Source: Geobacter sp.
GTDB lineage: Bacteria > Desulfobacterota > Desulfuromonadia > Geobacterales > Pseudopelobacteraceae
DNA length: 64,000 bases
Assembly: GCA_009684515.1 (NCBI GenBank)
Contig: WKKS01000007.1
Coordinates: 1 to 64,000, forward strand
Reading direction: 5' to 3'
Position 1 is the stretch's first letter. The number at the start of each line of letters is the position of its first letter. A model generated the notes under the pieces. It searched no databases. It saw nothing but the letters and a program-made list of their open reading frames with translations, and had not been told where the DNA came from. The translations under genes and the position numbers were made by a program. Below are positions 18,942 through 27,853 of this stretch, piece by piece.

Positions 18942-19958
18942 TCAGGCCGTTTCGAGCGCCGGTTCCGCAAGCGCGCTCAACTGCTCGCGCAGTTCCAGAA
19001 TATGTTCGCCCCAGTAGCGGGTGGTGTTGAACCAGAAAAAAGTGTGCGGAAAAACCGGATCCTGCCAGCGACGGGCCAACCAGGCACTGTAATGCAGCAT
19101 GCGAAGCGTACGCAATGGTTCTACCAGACGCAACTCACGCGTGTCAAAATCGCAAAACTCCTGATATCCGCTCATTAATGAGTCCAACTGGGCCAACTGG
19201 CGCGGGCGATCTCCCGAAAGCATCATCCAGAGATCCTGTACAGCCGGAGCCGTGCGGGCATCATCAAAATCGACGAAATGCGGGGCGTTATCCCGCCAGA
19301 GAATGTTGCCGGCATGACAATCACCATGCGTGCGGATCTGACGCACCGGGCCGACCTCACCCAGAATCGTATCAATTGCCTCCAGTAGTTGCTCAGTTAC
19401 GGCCCGATAGCTGGCCCGGTACTCATCCGGTATGAAACTTTCGTCAATCAGCTTCACGCTATCATGACCGAAACTCCGGCTGTCCAGAGCGGGGCGGTGC
19501 TTAAAAGCGGACACAGTGCCAATACCGTGGATGCGGCCAAGCAGCCGTCCCAGAATTTTGAGATTGTCAAGATTGTCAAACTCGGGTGCGTGCCCCCCCT
19601 GACGGCGATAAATGGCAAACATGAACTCCTTGTGATGCAGCAGGCTTTCTCCGGAGGAATTTTTAATCGGGGCCACCACCGGCAGTTCATGTCCAGCGAG
19701 TTCGAAACAGAAGTCATGTTCTTCCAGAATCTGCTCGCTACTCCAGCGATCAGGACGATAGAACTTGGCAATCAGCGGTTCCCCTTCTTCAATACCGACC
19801 TGATAGACACGGTTTTCGTAGCTGTTAAGCGCAAAAACACGCCGGTCGCAGTAGAACCCCTGGTTTTCTACGGCATCCAGAACAAAGCTTGGAGTAAGTT
19901 TTTGAAAAGGGTGATGAGTATCAGGCATTAATTTATCTTTCGGCTCAAGCCCAGACAT
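18942..19958 (-). CDS. srkA: Stress response serine/threonine kinase SrkA-like (YihE)
   Basis: About 338 aa, an aminoglycoside-phosphotransferase-like kinase. Shared blocks with SrkA are LNSYENRVYQVG, KFYRPDRWSSEQILEEH, the catalytic loop HGDCHAGNILWRD and the metal-binding VDFDDA. SrkA protects cells against MazF-linked and envelope-stress death and phosphorylates proteins on Ser/Thr. The ATG at 19958 has GGGAAG upstream; the ATG at 19928 would give 328 aa, the length of the E. coli protein, so the start is uncertain. It stands alone on its strand between the parvulin and a cyclotransferase gene. Confidence 0.9.
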   Translation of the reverse strand: MSGLEPKDKLMPDTHHPFQKLTPSFVLDAVENQGFYCDRRVFALNSYENRVYQVGIEEGEPLIAKFYRPDRWSSEQILEEHDFCFELAGHELPVVAPIKNSSGESLLHHKEFMFAIYRRQGGHAPEFDNLDNLKILGRLLGRIHGIGTVSAFKHRPALDSRSFGHDSVKLIDESFIPDEYRASYRAVTEQLLEAIDTILGEVGPVRQIRTHGDCHAGNILWRDNAPHFVDFDDARTAPAVQDLWMMLSGDRPRQLAQLDSLMSGYQEFCDFDTRELRLVEPLRTLRMLHYSAWLARRWQDPVFPHTFFWFNTTRYWGEHILELREQLSALAEPALETA

Positions 19959-20121
19959 GTTCTTCCCATGCCTGAATGAGGAGTTATTGTAAGCAACCAT
20001 ATCATACGGTTGAAAATCGACTGCAAAGCTACATCAAAGGCAAAGAAAAAGCACCCACAATTAAAATGAGCGCTCGCGTTACCAATCTACAATCGCCTGA
20101 AACCCCGAGCTTTTTTTTACA

Positions 20122-20493
20122 TCATTTGACATGCACCGCATCATTGTAGTCACCAGTCGCCATCAGCAGCCCATGCGGATCACGGAGATACAGCCAGGCG
20201 GAATACTCGACCGCCTCGACGATCACCGGTACTTCCTTGCGAGCATAATAATGGGGATGACCTTCCATCTTATCCAGTTTTTCCAGGGTTTCCCCGTCCA
20301 CCCCATACAACTCGCCTACAATCTGATAACGCGACTCCGAACTGGTAACGTATGGATAGCCGCCTGAAATGTACATCGCATACCTATCCTTTGTAGCGCC
20401 AAGTCCGTAATAGTGAGCATCCTTCAACAGCTGATGATTCCCGCGAGATCGGCGAAGCGTGCCATATACAAAGATCAGGAATTGATTTTCCAT
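20122..20493 (-). CDS. Gamma-glutamylcyclotransferase family protein
   Basis: 123 aa with the family motif FVYGTLRRSRGNHQLL at the N-terminus, where YGSL/YGTL makes the substrate loop, and a conserved Glu in LDKMEGHPHYYARKEV. Members release 5-oxoproline from gamma-glutamyl-amino acids or gamma-glutamylamines. AGGTGGAGG precedes the ATG at 20493. It is monocistronic, and its substrate is unknown. A palindromic TTGTATAC/GTATACAA pair lies about 120 bp upstream (20609-20634), between this gene and the divergent P-loop gene. Confidence 0.87.
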   Translation of the reverse strand: MENQFLIFVYGTLRRSRGNHQLLKDAHYYGLGATKDRYAMYISGGYPYVTSSESRYQIVGELYGVDGETLEKLDKMEGHPHYYARKEVPVIVEAVEYSAWLYLRDPHGLLMATGDYNDAVHVK

Positions 20494-20608
20494 GAAATAT
20501 TGTCCTCCACCTGACAGAAAATGGATCACGTGACTCTCCCAGCATAATAGCACAACTATTAACTATTGCTTATTACAATGCAGGTACACAGTCAATACTC
20601 CTTATAAA

Positions 20609-20634
20609 TTGTATACATTTCAATTCGTATACAA
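20609..20634. promoter_or_regulatory. TTGTATAC-N10-GTATACAA dyad
   Basis: Two exact reverse-complement 8-bp arms separated by 10 bp in the divergent gap between the cyclotransferase and P-loop/DRTGG genes. The half site TGTATAC recurs near 31239-31270. It looks like an operator for a dimeric regulator. Confidence 0.4.
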
Positions 20635-20708
20635 ACTTGGCGCGAACTGAAGAGCTGTTTATACTTAATTAAGATCAAAATTTTACTAAATGCTTGAGGA
20701 ACATGTTC

Positions 20709-21800
20709 ATGTGTAAAAAGCTCTTTATCGCGGCGACTGGCCAGAACTGCGGAAAAACAACCATCAGCATCTCCCTGATGCATCTTGCGCTTCAGCACTA
20801 TGAAAGAGTCGGCTACATCAAACCGCTGGGGCCAAAGTGCCAGGAGTTCCGGGGAGTAATCGCCGACAAGGACGCTGTCCTCATGGCACGTGTTTTTGGC
20901 CAGGAAGATCGAATTGCGCTTATGTCGCCGCTTGTGCTGGGCAAAGGCGCCACACGGCGGTTCCTGGATGGCGAGCTTTACCGGGAGTGGGCTGCGGATA
21001 AAATCATGTCAGCCTGCCGGGAGCTTGAATCGCAATGTGACTTGATTTTGATTGAAGGGGCGGGCCACGGCGGAGTCGGTTCGGTGATCGGACTGAACAA
21101 TGCGGACATTGCAAAAATGGTCGATGCCCCGGTGGTGATGGTGGCCGGCGGCGGAATCGGCAATGTGGTGGACTCGGTCAGACTGAACCTCGCACTTTAC
21201 GAACAGGAAAAAGTGGCCGTTCGGATGCTGCTGGTCAACAAACTGATTCCCGAAAAGCGGCAGTCATCCCTCTCCTACCTGGAAAAGTATTTCGCTCCGA
21301 AGGGGATCAGCGTTTGCGGAGCTTTCGACTACTCACCAGTACTGGCCAACCCCACCCTGCAGAATCTATCCAAGCTGCTTGACCACCCGCTGCAGGGAGA
21401 CCTGAGCAAACGGCAGCGAATCATTCATAACATCCAACTGGGCGCGGCATCTTCCCAAAAAGTTATCGACCATTTGCAAGATTCGTCGTTACTGCTGACC
21501 ACCAGCTCACGTGATGAGCTGCTGGTTACGCTCTCGTCGCTTTACAACATTCCGGCCTATCACCGTCAAATAGCCGGTCTTGTTATCCCGGGGCACGCGC
21601 CGGTTTCCGACATTACCCAGCGCATTATTGATGACAGCGGTATTCCGCACATCCGCATCGAACAGACCACGGCCGAGGTTTTTACAACCCTGACAGCCCA
21701 CGTTTCCAAAATAACCGCCGAGGACACCGAAAAGATTTCTCTGGTGACCAGCCAGGCCGAGCAGATTATTGATTTTAATGCCATTGAACAGATACTTTGA
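20709..21800 (+). CDS. P-loop (dethiobiotin-synthetase-like) protein with DRTGG domain
   Basis: About 363 aa. Residues 1-210 are a BioD/CobB-like P-loop domain with TGQNCGKTTISI as Walker A, LILIEGAGHGGVGS and VVMVAGGGIGNVVDS. Residues 210-330 match a DRTGG-type domain (LLTTSSRDELLVTLSS, IAGLVIPGHAPVSDITQRII). This pair is the N-terminal regulatory half of long phosphotransacetylases (Pta), but the catalytic phosphate acetyltransferase part is missing. A stand-alone role is not established; it may regulate acetate or acetyl-phosphate metabolism. GAGGAA is well placed for the ATG at 20709, with another ATG at 20703. Confidence 0.8.
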   Translation: MCKKLFIAATGQNCGKTTISISLMHLALQHYERVGYIKPLGPKCQEFRGVIADKDAVLMARVFGQEDRIALMSPLVLGKGATRRFLDGELYREWAADKIMSACRELESQCDLILIEGAGHGGVGSVIGLNNADIAKMVDAPVVMVAGGGIGNVVDSVRLNLALYEQEKVAVRMLLVNKLIPEKRQSSLSYLEKYFAPKGISVCGAFDYSPVLANPTLQNLSKLLDHPLQGDLSKRQRIIHNIQLGAASSQKVIDHLQDSSLLLTTSSRDELLVTLSSLYNIPAYHRQIAGLVIPGHAPVSDITQRIIDDSGIPHIRIEQTTAEVFTTLTAHVSKITAEDTEKISLVTSQAEQIIDFNAIEQIL

Positions 21801-22176
21801 CATGAACGACTTTCATATTATCGAGTAAAATTTCATGACAGGTCGTCTGTGCCCCAATTCATGACAACCAGCTGCGCTGTAACCAAACATGCGGTCAGAC
21901 ATTCAAATCCTGCTATTACATATCCGTTTTCTTGTGACAGAAAACACACCTGAATTATACAAACATTGAATTTCCTCTTGGACCTCCCCGCCGACAGTGG
22001 TAGACTAAATCAGTAAACAATAGATAAAACAATCTTTATTTATGCATGCTTACCAAACAGACGAGTCAAAATTCGTATTTGAATGCGTGCAAACCTCTCC
22101 GTTTTAGCAGTCATCTCGACAATCACAATAACGCGCAATAAAAACTTAACGCAGCCGTCACAACAGGGGGAATCAA
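21801..22176 (+). other. Intergenic region upstream of the chemoreceptor gene
   Basis: About 375 bp. The only structure I can support is a possible sigma-70 promoter: TTGTGA (21932-21937), 17-nt spacer, TTATAC (21955-21960), which would leave a 216-nt leader. No RNA gene or terminator is clear. Confidence 0.35.
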
Positions 22177-23796
22177 ATGTCTAAACAGGATTTCACGTCT
22201 TCATACGCACTACAGCACAGAAGTAAAACCAAAATTGCCACAAAGATTCTCCTGGCAGCTTCCCTGGCCCTGATAACAGGACTTCTAATAGTGGGAGGAG
22301 CGGCGCTGTACCTTGAAAAGCAGGCGCTGGTTGGACTGCAGCGCGAGAACAGCCTGATGTTTGCCAATGTGATGGGTGACGACATCAAGACAGCCATGAT
22401 GGCTGACGACATGAAAAAAGTTGACGCCTACATTAAAGAAGTCATTAGCCACAAACGCGCGGAGGCTTTTTCAATCTATAATGAAAAAGGCGAAGAACGC
22501 GGCAGCGGAGCAAAGGGCGATGCTCTTGTGGCAGAAGTACTGAAGAGCAACAAGGCTTTGAGCAAGGAAGGGGTTCAAAACGACGTACATATTCTCGAGA
22601 CTATCTTGCCTCTCCCGAATGAAGAACGTTGCCAGAGTTGTCATGACAAGGAAACCAAGATGCTGGGAGTACTCAAACTTAATACCAGTATCGAACAGGG
22701 ATATTCCGCCAACAAAAAAGCAACGTTCTGGATCCTTATCTCCGGAGCGGTGGCATTGGCCGCCAGCTTTATCTGCCTGATGATCGTCCTGAGACTGACC
22801 GTCACAAAAAAAATCAACGACTTTGTTGCTAAAGTGACCGATCTTGCCAGAGGCGAGGGGGATCTCACCAAACAGATCACAGTCGCCTCCAGTGACGAGT
22901 TCGGGCTATTGGCTGACGAAATAAACCAACTGGTGGATAAAATCAGGGAGATCATATCCCAGATTGCCCAAACCAGCGAGCAGGTATCCTCCTCGGCAGT
23001 AGAACTGCAAGCTAATTCCGTGCAGATGGCCGCTGGTGCCGAACGGGTAACGGCTCAGGCCGAAACGGTTGCAACAGCGGGCGAGGAAATGTCGGCCACT
23101 TCCGGCGATATTGCACAGAACTGCCAGATGGCATCAGAAGTTGCTCAACAAGCCAGTGCCGCGGCTGTTTCGGGAGCCAAGGTTGTGGATGAAACGATTG
23201 CAGTCATGAATAGCATCGCCACGAGGGTTAAAAGCTCCGCAAAAGCGGTCGAAAGCCTGGGCAGTCGCTCCGACCAGATCGGTCAGATTGTCGGCACAAT
23301 CGAAGATATAGCCGATCAGACCAACCTCCTGGCATTGAATGCGGCTATTGAGGCGGCCCGAGCCGGCGAACAGGGGAGAGGTTTTGCGGTGGTTGCCGAC
23401 GAGGTCCGGGCATTGGCCGAGCGGACTACCCGGGCAACCCGTGAAATCGGCGAGATGATCAAGGCGATCCAGCAGGAAACCAAGGGGGCCGTGATCGCTA
23501 TGGAAGAAGGGGTTAGTGAAGTTGCCAAAGGGAGCGAGAAGGCGGCGGACTCAGGCAAGGCACTCGAACGGATCCTGCGGCAGATTGACGATGTCAACGC
23601 CCAGATACACCAAGTCGCCACAGCGGCCGAAGAGCAAACCGCAACAACATCTGAAATAAGCAACAACATGCAGCAGATCACCGAAGTTGTCGCCCAGACA
23701 TCCCGGGGCGCTCAGGATTCAGCCTCTGCAGCCAACCACCTTTCGGCACTTGCCAATGATCTCAGGCGGATTGTAAGTCAGTTCAAAATTGTATAA
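22177..23796 (+). CDS. Methyl-accepting chemotaxis protein with c-type haem motif in the sensor domain
   Basis: 539 aa. TM1 is at about residues 22-45, a periplasmic domain of about 135 residues carries CQSCH at 152-156, and TM2 is at about 183-208. HAMP follows (about 210-265) and then the cytoplasmic signalling region with the hairpin tip [22 protein letters not shown]. The periplasmic CxxCH is a covalent haem site. G. sulfurreducens has MCPs of this kind (GSU0582, GSU0935) with PAS-like haem sensors. It would steer motility by redox potential or a haem ligand. Cytochrome maturation must act on it in the periplasm. GGGGGAAT precedes the ATG. Confidence 0.9.
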   Translation: MSKQDFTSSYALQHRSKTKIATKILLAASLALITGLLIVGGAALYLEKQALVGLQRENSLMFANVMGDDIKTAMMADDMKKVDAYIKEVISHKRAEAFSIYNEKGEERGSGAKGDALVAEVLKSNKALSKEGVQNDVHILETILPLPNEERCQSCHDKETKMLGVLKLNTSIEQGYSANKKATFWILISGAVALAASFICLMIVLRLTVTKKINDFVAKVTDLARGEGDLTKQITVASSDEFGLLADEINQLVDKIREIISQIAQTSEQVSSSAVELQANSVQMAAGAERVTAQAETVATAGEEMSATSGDIAQNCQMASEVAQQASAAAVSGAKVVDETIAVMNSIATRVKSSAKAVESLGSRSDQIGQIVGTIEDIADQTNLLALNAAIEAARAGEQGRGFAVVADEVRALAERTTRATREIGEMIKAIQQETKGAVIAMEEGVSEVAKGSEKAADSGKALERILRQIDDVNAQIHQVATAAEEQTATTSEISNNMQQITEVVAQTSRGAQDSASAANHLSALANDLRRIVSQFKIV

Positions 23797-23846
23797 AACT
23801 TGATCCATCAGACCCGCTTTAACTATTGGCCAGGCGTAACACTTGG

Positions 23847-24050
23847 TCAATAGTGCGGCGGCGGCTCTTCCTGATCTGAATCCCGTATGGCGGAGGGGTT
23901 CGTCATCAGAGCCTGCTCTTTCAACGCGCTTATCTCCCGTTTCAGCATTTCAATCACCAAATCCTGACGACAGACGATCTCGTTCAGTTCCTGTATGGTT
24001 CGTTCATGCTGCATATAGCGCAGCTCCAGCTCGTCAATCCGTTCTTCCAT
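23847..24050 (-). CDS. slyX: SlyX-like coiled-coil protein (67 aa)
   Basis: A heptad-rich helix (ERIDELELRYMQHERTIQEL) is followed by the proline-rich tail EEPPPHY, the usual end of SlyX proteins. Function is unknown; in E. coli slyX lies next to slyD. TTGGAGAA precedes the ATG at 24050; an upstream TTG would add four residues. It faces the chemoreceptor gene and shares the strand with the radical SAM gene beyond, 46 bp away. Confidence 0.82.
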   Translation of the reverse strand: MEERIDELELRYMQHERTIQELNEIVCRQDLVIEMLKREISALKEQALMTNPSAIRDSDQEEPPPHY

Positions 24051-24095
24051 GATATTCTCCAAAGTGTAATAAAATCAAAACATTAACTCAACGCC

Positions 24096-25421
24096 TCACA
24101 TGACGATCGGCCAGCTTTTCTCCAGCTCCGGCGGATAAAAGTTCTCTCTGGTGCGGTTATAGTAACCGAACTGCAAGCGTGGATACTCCGTTTTCAGTCG
24201 TTCCAGCAGCCGATACATGCCGATCCCCTTCCCTCGCACACGCATCTCCCGGTTGTAATAATCCGGATCAATCGACAGGTTGCGCATCTGGATCATGTCA
24301 ATGCCGGTTTCACCCACGAACCTGAGTAAGGCCTCGACCTCTTCCGGGGCGTCGCTGACGCCGGGAGAGACCAGATAGTTGATCATTGTGAAACGTCCCG
24401 CCTGCTTGGCCGTATCCACCGAACGCAACACATCATTAAAGACATAACCCTTGGGGCGGTAATAGCAATTGTACTGTTCTTCGCGCACCGAGTTCATCGA
24501 GAAGCGGAAAGAATCCATGCCGGCATTGCACAGCATGGCAATTTTGTCCGGCAGGGAACCGTTGGAGTTGAAATTGACCGTGCCGCGCGAGGTCGCCTTT
24601 TTCATCCGACGGGTAGCTTCTGCGATCGTATCGGCCTGCAGGATAGGATCACCCTCACATCCCTGACCGTAGGAAACAATGGCCTGCTCGGCCTGTTCCA
24701 GATGCGGTACGGCGATCTCGCACAACTCTTCCGGAGTCGGGACAAAACTGATTCGCTCGTGGTTGGAGGGGCAGCATTCGGAGGCCTGCAGCGAGATACA
24801 ACCCAGACAGGCCGAATTGCAGACCGGTGAGGTCGGCAGCGGAGCTTCCCAGCGTCGGTAGAAGAGATTCTTGGCGGCAAAGCAATGGTAATCAACAGCG
24901 CAGCGTGAAAGCTGTTCCAGCAGCCGGTTATCCGGCATCTCCTTCAGCATTTGCCTGACTAACGGATCAAGGGTACGGTCATCGTAATTGACCGGATTCC
25001 AGTTGCTGTTGCTGTCAACCTTGCTGGCAGCAACGACGAAGCAGTCGCGATCCTCGTCCCAACCGACTGCGGTATAGGACCAGAGCGGCAATTGGGTTTT
25101 CTTGGCGGAATAATCACACCCCGGCAGCAGCGTCCGCATATAACCTGGTGCCATAAAGGCCGACACCGCCTGAATCCTCTGGCTCCGCTTCCCTTCCCGG
25201 ACCGTATCCACCGTTACAAAGGCCTTCTTGCGGGGATCCCAGGCTATCGGAGGCATGGAGGGCATCGTAAAAAGCCGGCTGTCCTCGGGGATCGGAATCA
25301 ACTCCACATCCTCCGGCAACAGCGGCACGTTGCCATTCATCCCCACCATGCAAAGTTCCGGATGGTCAAAGATATTTCCCTTTTGATCTGCATAGATCAT
25401 TTTCGGCAGTCGTCGTGACAC
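24096..25421 (-). CDS. Radical SAM protein of unknown function
   Basis: 441 aa. The cluster motif is CNSACLGC (CxxxCxxC) at about residues 197-204, followed by the GCEGDP glycine region and a TIM-barrel-like run (FNSNGSLPDKIAMLCNAGMD). The N-terminal about 190 residues, rich in WDPRK and PLWSYTAVGWDEDRDCF, precede the SAM core. The three cysteines bind [4Fe-4S] and generate a 5'-deoxyadenosyl radical. Extra Cys pairs (CISLQASECC) may bind a further cluster. The start is GTG, with AAGGAGAA 7 nt upstream. Substrate unknown; it may act with the slyX-like gene or alone. Confidence 0.8.
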   Translation of the reverse strand: MSRRLPKMIYADQKGNIFDHPELCMVGMNGNVPLLPEDVELIPIPEDSRLFTMPSMPPIAWDPRKKAFVTVDTVREGKRSQRIQAVSAFMAPGYMRTLLPGCDYSAKKTQLPLWSYTAVGWDEDRDCFVVAASKVDSNSNWNPVNYDDRTLDPLVRQMLKEMPDNRLLEQLSRCAVDYHCFAAKNLFYRRWEAPLPTSPVCNSACLGCISLQASECCPSNHERISFVPTPEELCEIAVPHLEQAEQAIVSYGQGCEGDPILQADTIAEATRRMKKATSRGTVNFNSNGSLPDKIAMLCNAGMDSFRFSMNSVREEQYNCYYRPKGYVFNDVLRSVDTAKQAGRFTMINYLVSPGVSDAPEEVEALLRFVGETGIDMIQMRNLSIDPDYYNREMRVRGKGIGMYRLLERLKTEYPRLQFGYYNRTRENFYPPELEKSWPIVM

Positions 25422-25505
25422 AAGATTCTCCTTGAGTGATTATCGAAAGGCACTCTACCCTTTTGGATTCAGCATTTCAACCGGCTATCCAGCTGACAGC
25501 AGGAG

Positions 25506-26405
25506 TCATTGCCCCAGATCCTGCATCAGCCTGACAACCGCCAGCTCCTTGGCCTTGGCCTCCACATCCACGGTCATCTCCCGTCCCAGCCAGCAGTCGG
25601 GAAAATCAACCGGATCGATGTAATCGGCGTGCGGCTTGGGATCGCCTGAACTCCACCCGTTCCGTGGCGAAGAGATGTGACAGTACTGTTCGCGCCCTAC
25701 AGTCCGCCAGGTTTCGGCGGCCTGCTCCGTAGCCTCCGCAACAGTCAGCCCGTCCGGATTGCAGCGATGATGGTGAACATCATAGACCAACGGTACGGCC
25801 AGCTCCCGGCATAACGGGAGCAAATCACGCACCGTATAGCTGATATCATCGTTCTCCACCGTCAAACGGCTTCTGAGCGTTTCTGACAAACCCTGAAAAA
25901 CAGCACCAAATCGCGACAGGGCGAGATGTTTGTCGCCATATACACCTCCGGCATGAACGTTTATAACTTCCGCACCAACGGCCTCGGCCAACATCGCCTG
26001 GTATTCCAATTCCCTGATCGAATTCTCGACCACTGTGACGTGCGGCGACGAAAGCACCACAAATTGATCCGGATGAAAACTGAGCCTGATTGAGTTTTGC
26101 TGTGCAAATTTTCGAATATTGTCCAACAACTGCTGAATGTCAGCCCCATCAGGAAGATCCGCCAGAGTATATCCCACCTCCGGATGTGTCATGCGCGGAA
26201 ACAGTGGCGACATGATCCGAAAGGCACCAATACCAAACCGCTGAACAGTTTCCAGCGCCAGGAACAGGTTGGAAACATTATGCAGGCAAATTCCGGAAAG
26301 TTTTTGCAGCTGCAAATCCAACGACAGCAAGGAAAGATTTTTTGCCGTTGTAGTCCGGAATGTGACCTTTTCTTCTTTAAACAGACAGCAGAGGCCAAAA
26401 CGCAT
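25506..26405 (-). CDS. uvsE: UV damage endonuclease UvsE/UvdE
   Basis: 299 aa TIM-barrel nuclease. Family marks: MRFGLCCLF at the start, RISPLFP-like FRIMSPLFPRMTHP, SFHPDQFVVL, NVHAGGVYGDK (metal-binding), VYDVHHHRCN and ISSPRNGWSSGDPKPHADYI. It nicks 5' of pyrimidine dimers and other lesions and opens an alternative excision-repair pathway. The ATG at 26405 fits the family start and has GGAG 9 nt upstream; the open frame runs 14 codons further. It is the single gene on its strand here, between the radical SAM gene and a TPR gene. Confidence 0.94.
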   Translation of the reverse strand: MRFGLCCLFKEEKVTFRTTTAKNLSLLSLDLQLQKLSGICLHNVSNLFLALETVQRFGIGAFRIMSPLFPRMTHPEVGYTLADLPDGADIQQLLDNIRKFAQQNSIRLSFHPDQFVVLSSPHVTVVENSIRELEYQAMLAEAVGAEVINVHAGGVYGDKHLALSRFGAVFQGLSETLRSRLTVENDDISYTVRDLLPLCRELAVPLVYDVHHHRCNPDGLTVAEATEQAAETWRTVGREQYCHISSPRNGWSSGDPKPHADYIDPVDFPDCWLGREMTVDVEAKAKELAVVRLMQDLGQ

Positions 26406-26576
26406 ATCAACAATCTCCGCGATTTTACGACTAAATGTCAGCTCCATACTTGCATTTAGAACAGTCTATGCTATTGGATAATAGATTAATTAAATTCCCG
26501 ACTGACATGCAGACGCCTTTAACATCGGTTTCCATATACGGGATTAAACCACATTTCGGCTATAAAGAGAATGAAC

Positions 26577-27689
26577 ATGGACAATAAAACTGCACATCAT
26601 TCCATACGCAAACAGGTCATAGACCTGTCAAAGCAAGCCTATCAACAGCTAAAAATCCGCCGTTATGCCGATTCCCGCAAGCTCTTCGAGGAGGCGCTGC
26701 AACTGGCACCCAGCGACCTCTACCTTATGACCGGACTCGGAGATACCCTCCGGCAACAAAAGGATTTTTCGGCCGCCGCCACATATTATCGTCGGGTACT
26801 TGAGATTGAACCTTGCAACCTGTTTGCCCTCCGCGGTCTCGGCGATACCTTGAGAGGATTGCATCAATATCTGGATGCAATCGAATACTGGAAAAAATAT
26901 CTCCACGCTAAAAATTCCAAAGATGTTTTTGTCACGACCAGGATCGCCGATTGCTACAAGGCTCTTCACCATTACGAAGAATCACAAACCTACTATCGAA
27001 AAGCGCTGGATATTGTTTCAAATGACCGCTACGCCCTGATGGGACTGGCCGATCTGTACCATAAACAGGGATTGGAATCAGATGCTATTGAATATTATGA
27101 AAGAGCCATTGCCAATGGCGTGACTTTGATCAACATCCTGACCATTGTCGGCAATCTGCACTACCGGCAGGGAAATCACGAGAAATCCAGAGTATATCAT
27201 GAACGGGCCCTGGCTCTTGATCCGGACAATGCCTACGCGCTATACGGACTCGGCAGTTATTACCGGTACAAGTGCGACTATCGTAAGGCGGTTGAATTGT
27301 GGGAGAAGATTCTGGAAAAGAGTTCCGGGACCGCAAATCTGATGACACGACTGGGCGACGCCTACTTTAATCTGGGTCAGTATGAAGCGGCCGAACGCAG
27401 CTACAGAAAAAATCTGGAGAATGGTTATGAAACATTTGCCATGGTCGGCTTGATCAAGCTGCACAGCCTGCAGGGACGCCTGAAAGAAGCCTGTGACTGC
27501 TACGACGAAATGTTGCACAACGAAGGGGAAGATCGAAAGGTTTTCTCAGAGGTAGCCGATCTGCTCATACAGCGTAATGAACCGGATATGGCTCTCCAGT
27601 TTCTGCAGCACGCAAAGCGTCAGCACGATGACAAATCCACACTCCAGCGCATCATCGGGGACCGCATCAGACAACTTGAAGAGGCCTGA
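26577..27689 (+). CDS. Tetratricopeptide repeat protein
   Basis: About 370 aa, almost wholly TPR repeats: about nine 34-residue units, for example YADSRKLFEEALQLAPSDLY, FSAAATYYRRVLEIEPCNLF and YEESQTYYRKALDIVSNDRY. No signal peptide or membrane segment is visible, so it is a cytoplasmic scaffold for protein-protein contacts. AAGAGA is better placed for the ATG at 26577 than for 26571. It is monocistronic, and the partner is unknown. Confidence 0.8.
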   Translation: MDNKTAHHSIRKQVIDLSKQAYQQLKIRRYADSRKLFEEALQLAPSDLYLMTGLGDTLRQQKDFSAAATYYRRVLEIEPCNLFALRGLGDTLRGLHQYLDAIEYWKKYLHAKNSKDVFVTTRIADCYKALHHYEESQTYYRKALDIVSNDRYALMGLADLYHKQGLESDAIEYYERAIANGVTLINILTIVGNLHYRQGNHEKSRVYHERALALDPDNAYALYGLGSYYRYKCDYRKAVELWEKILEKSSGTANLMTRLGDAYFNLGQYEAAERSYRKNLENGYETFAMVGLIKLHSLQGRLKEACDCYDEMLHNEGEDRKVFSEVADLLIQRNEPDMALQFLQHAKRQHDDKSTLQRIIGDRIRQLEEA

Positions 27690-27798
27690 CAACTGCTTGT
27701 AGGTAGCTTATATTTCAACGACCTTCTTGAAATTTCCCCAGGACTACGGATCGACCTTCATCCTTAGAGACATTCCTTCCCGAAAACCTGCTATTGAT

Positions 27799-27830
27799 TA
27801 AAAAAGGGGATGGCCGAAGCCATCCCCAAA
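27799..27830 (-). terminator. Rho-independent terminator of the acetate symporter operon
   Basis: A perfect 9-bp stem GGGGATGGC/GCCATCCCC with a 4-nt loop, followed on the minus strand by six T residues, just past the symporter stop codon. Confidence 0.85.
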
Positions 27831-27853
27831 TTTCACAACATCTGTCAGGAATA

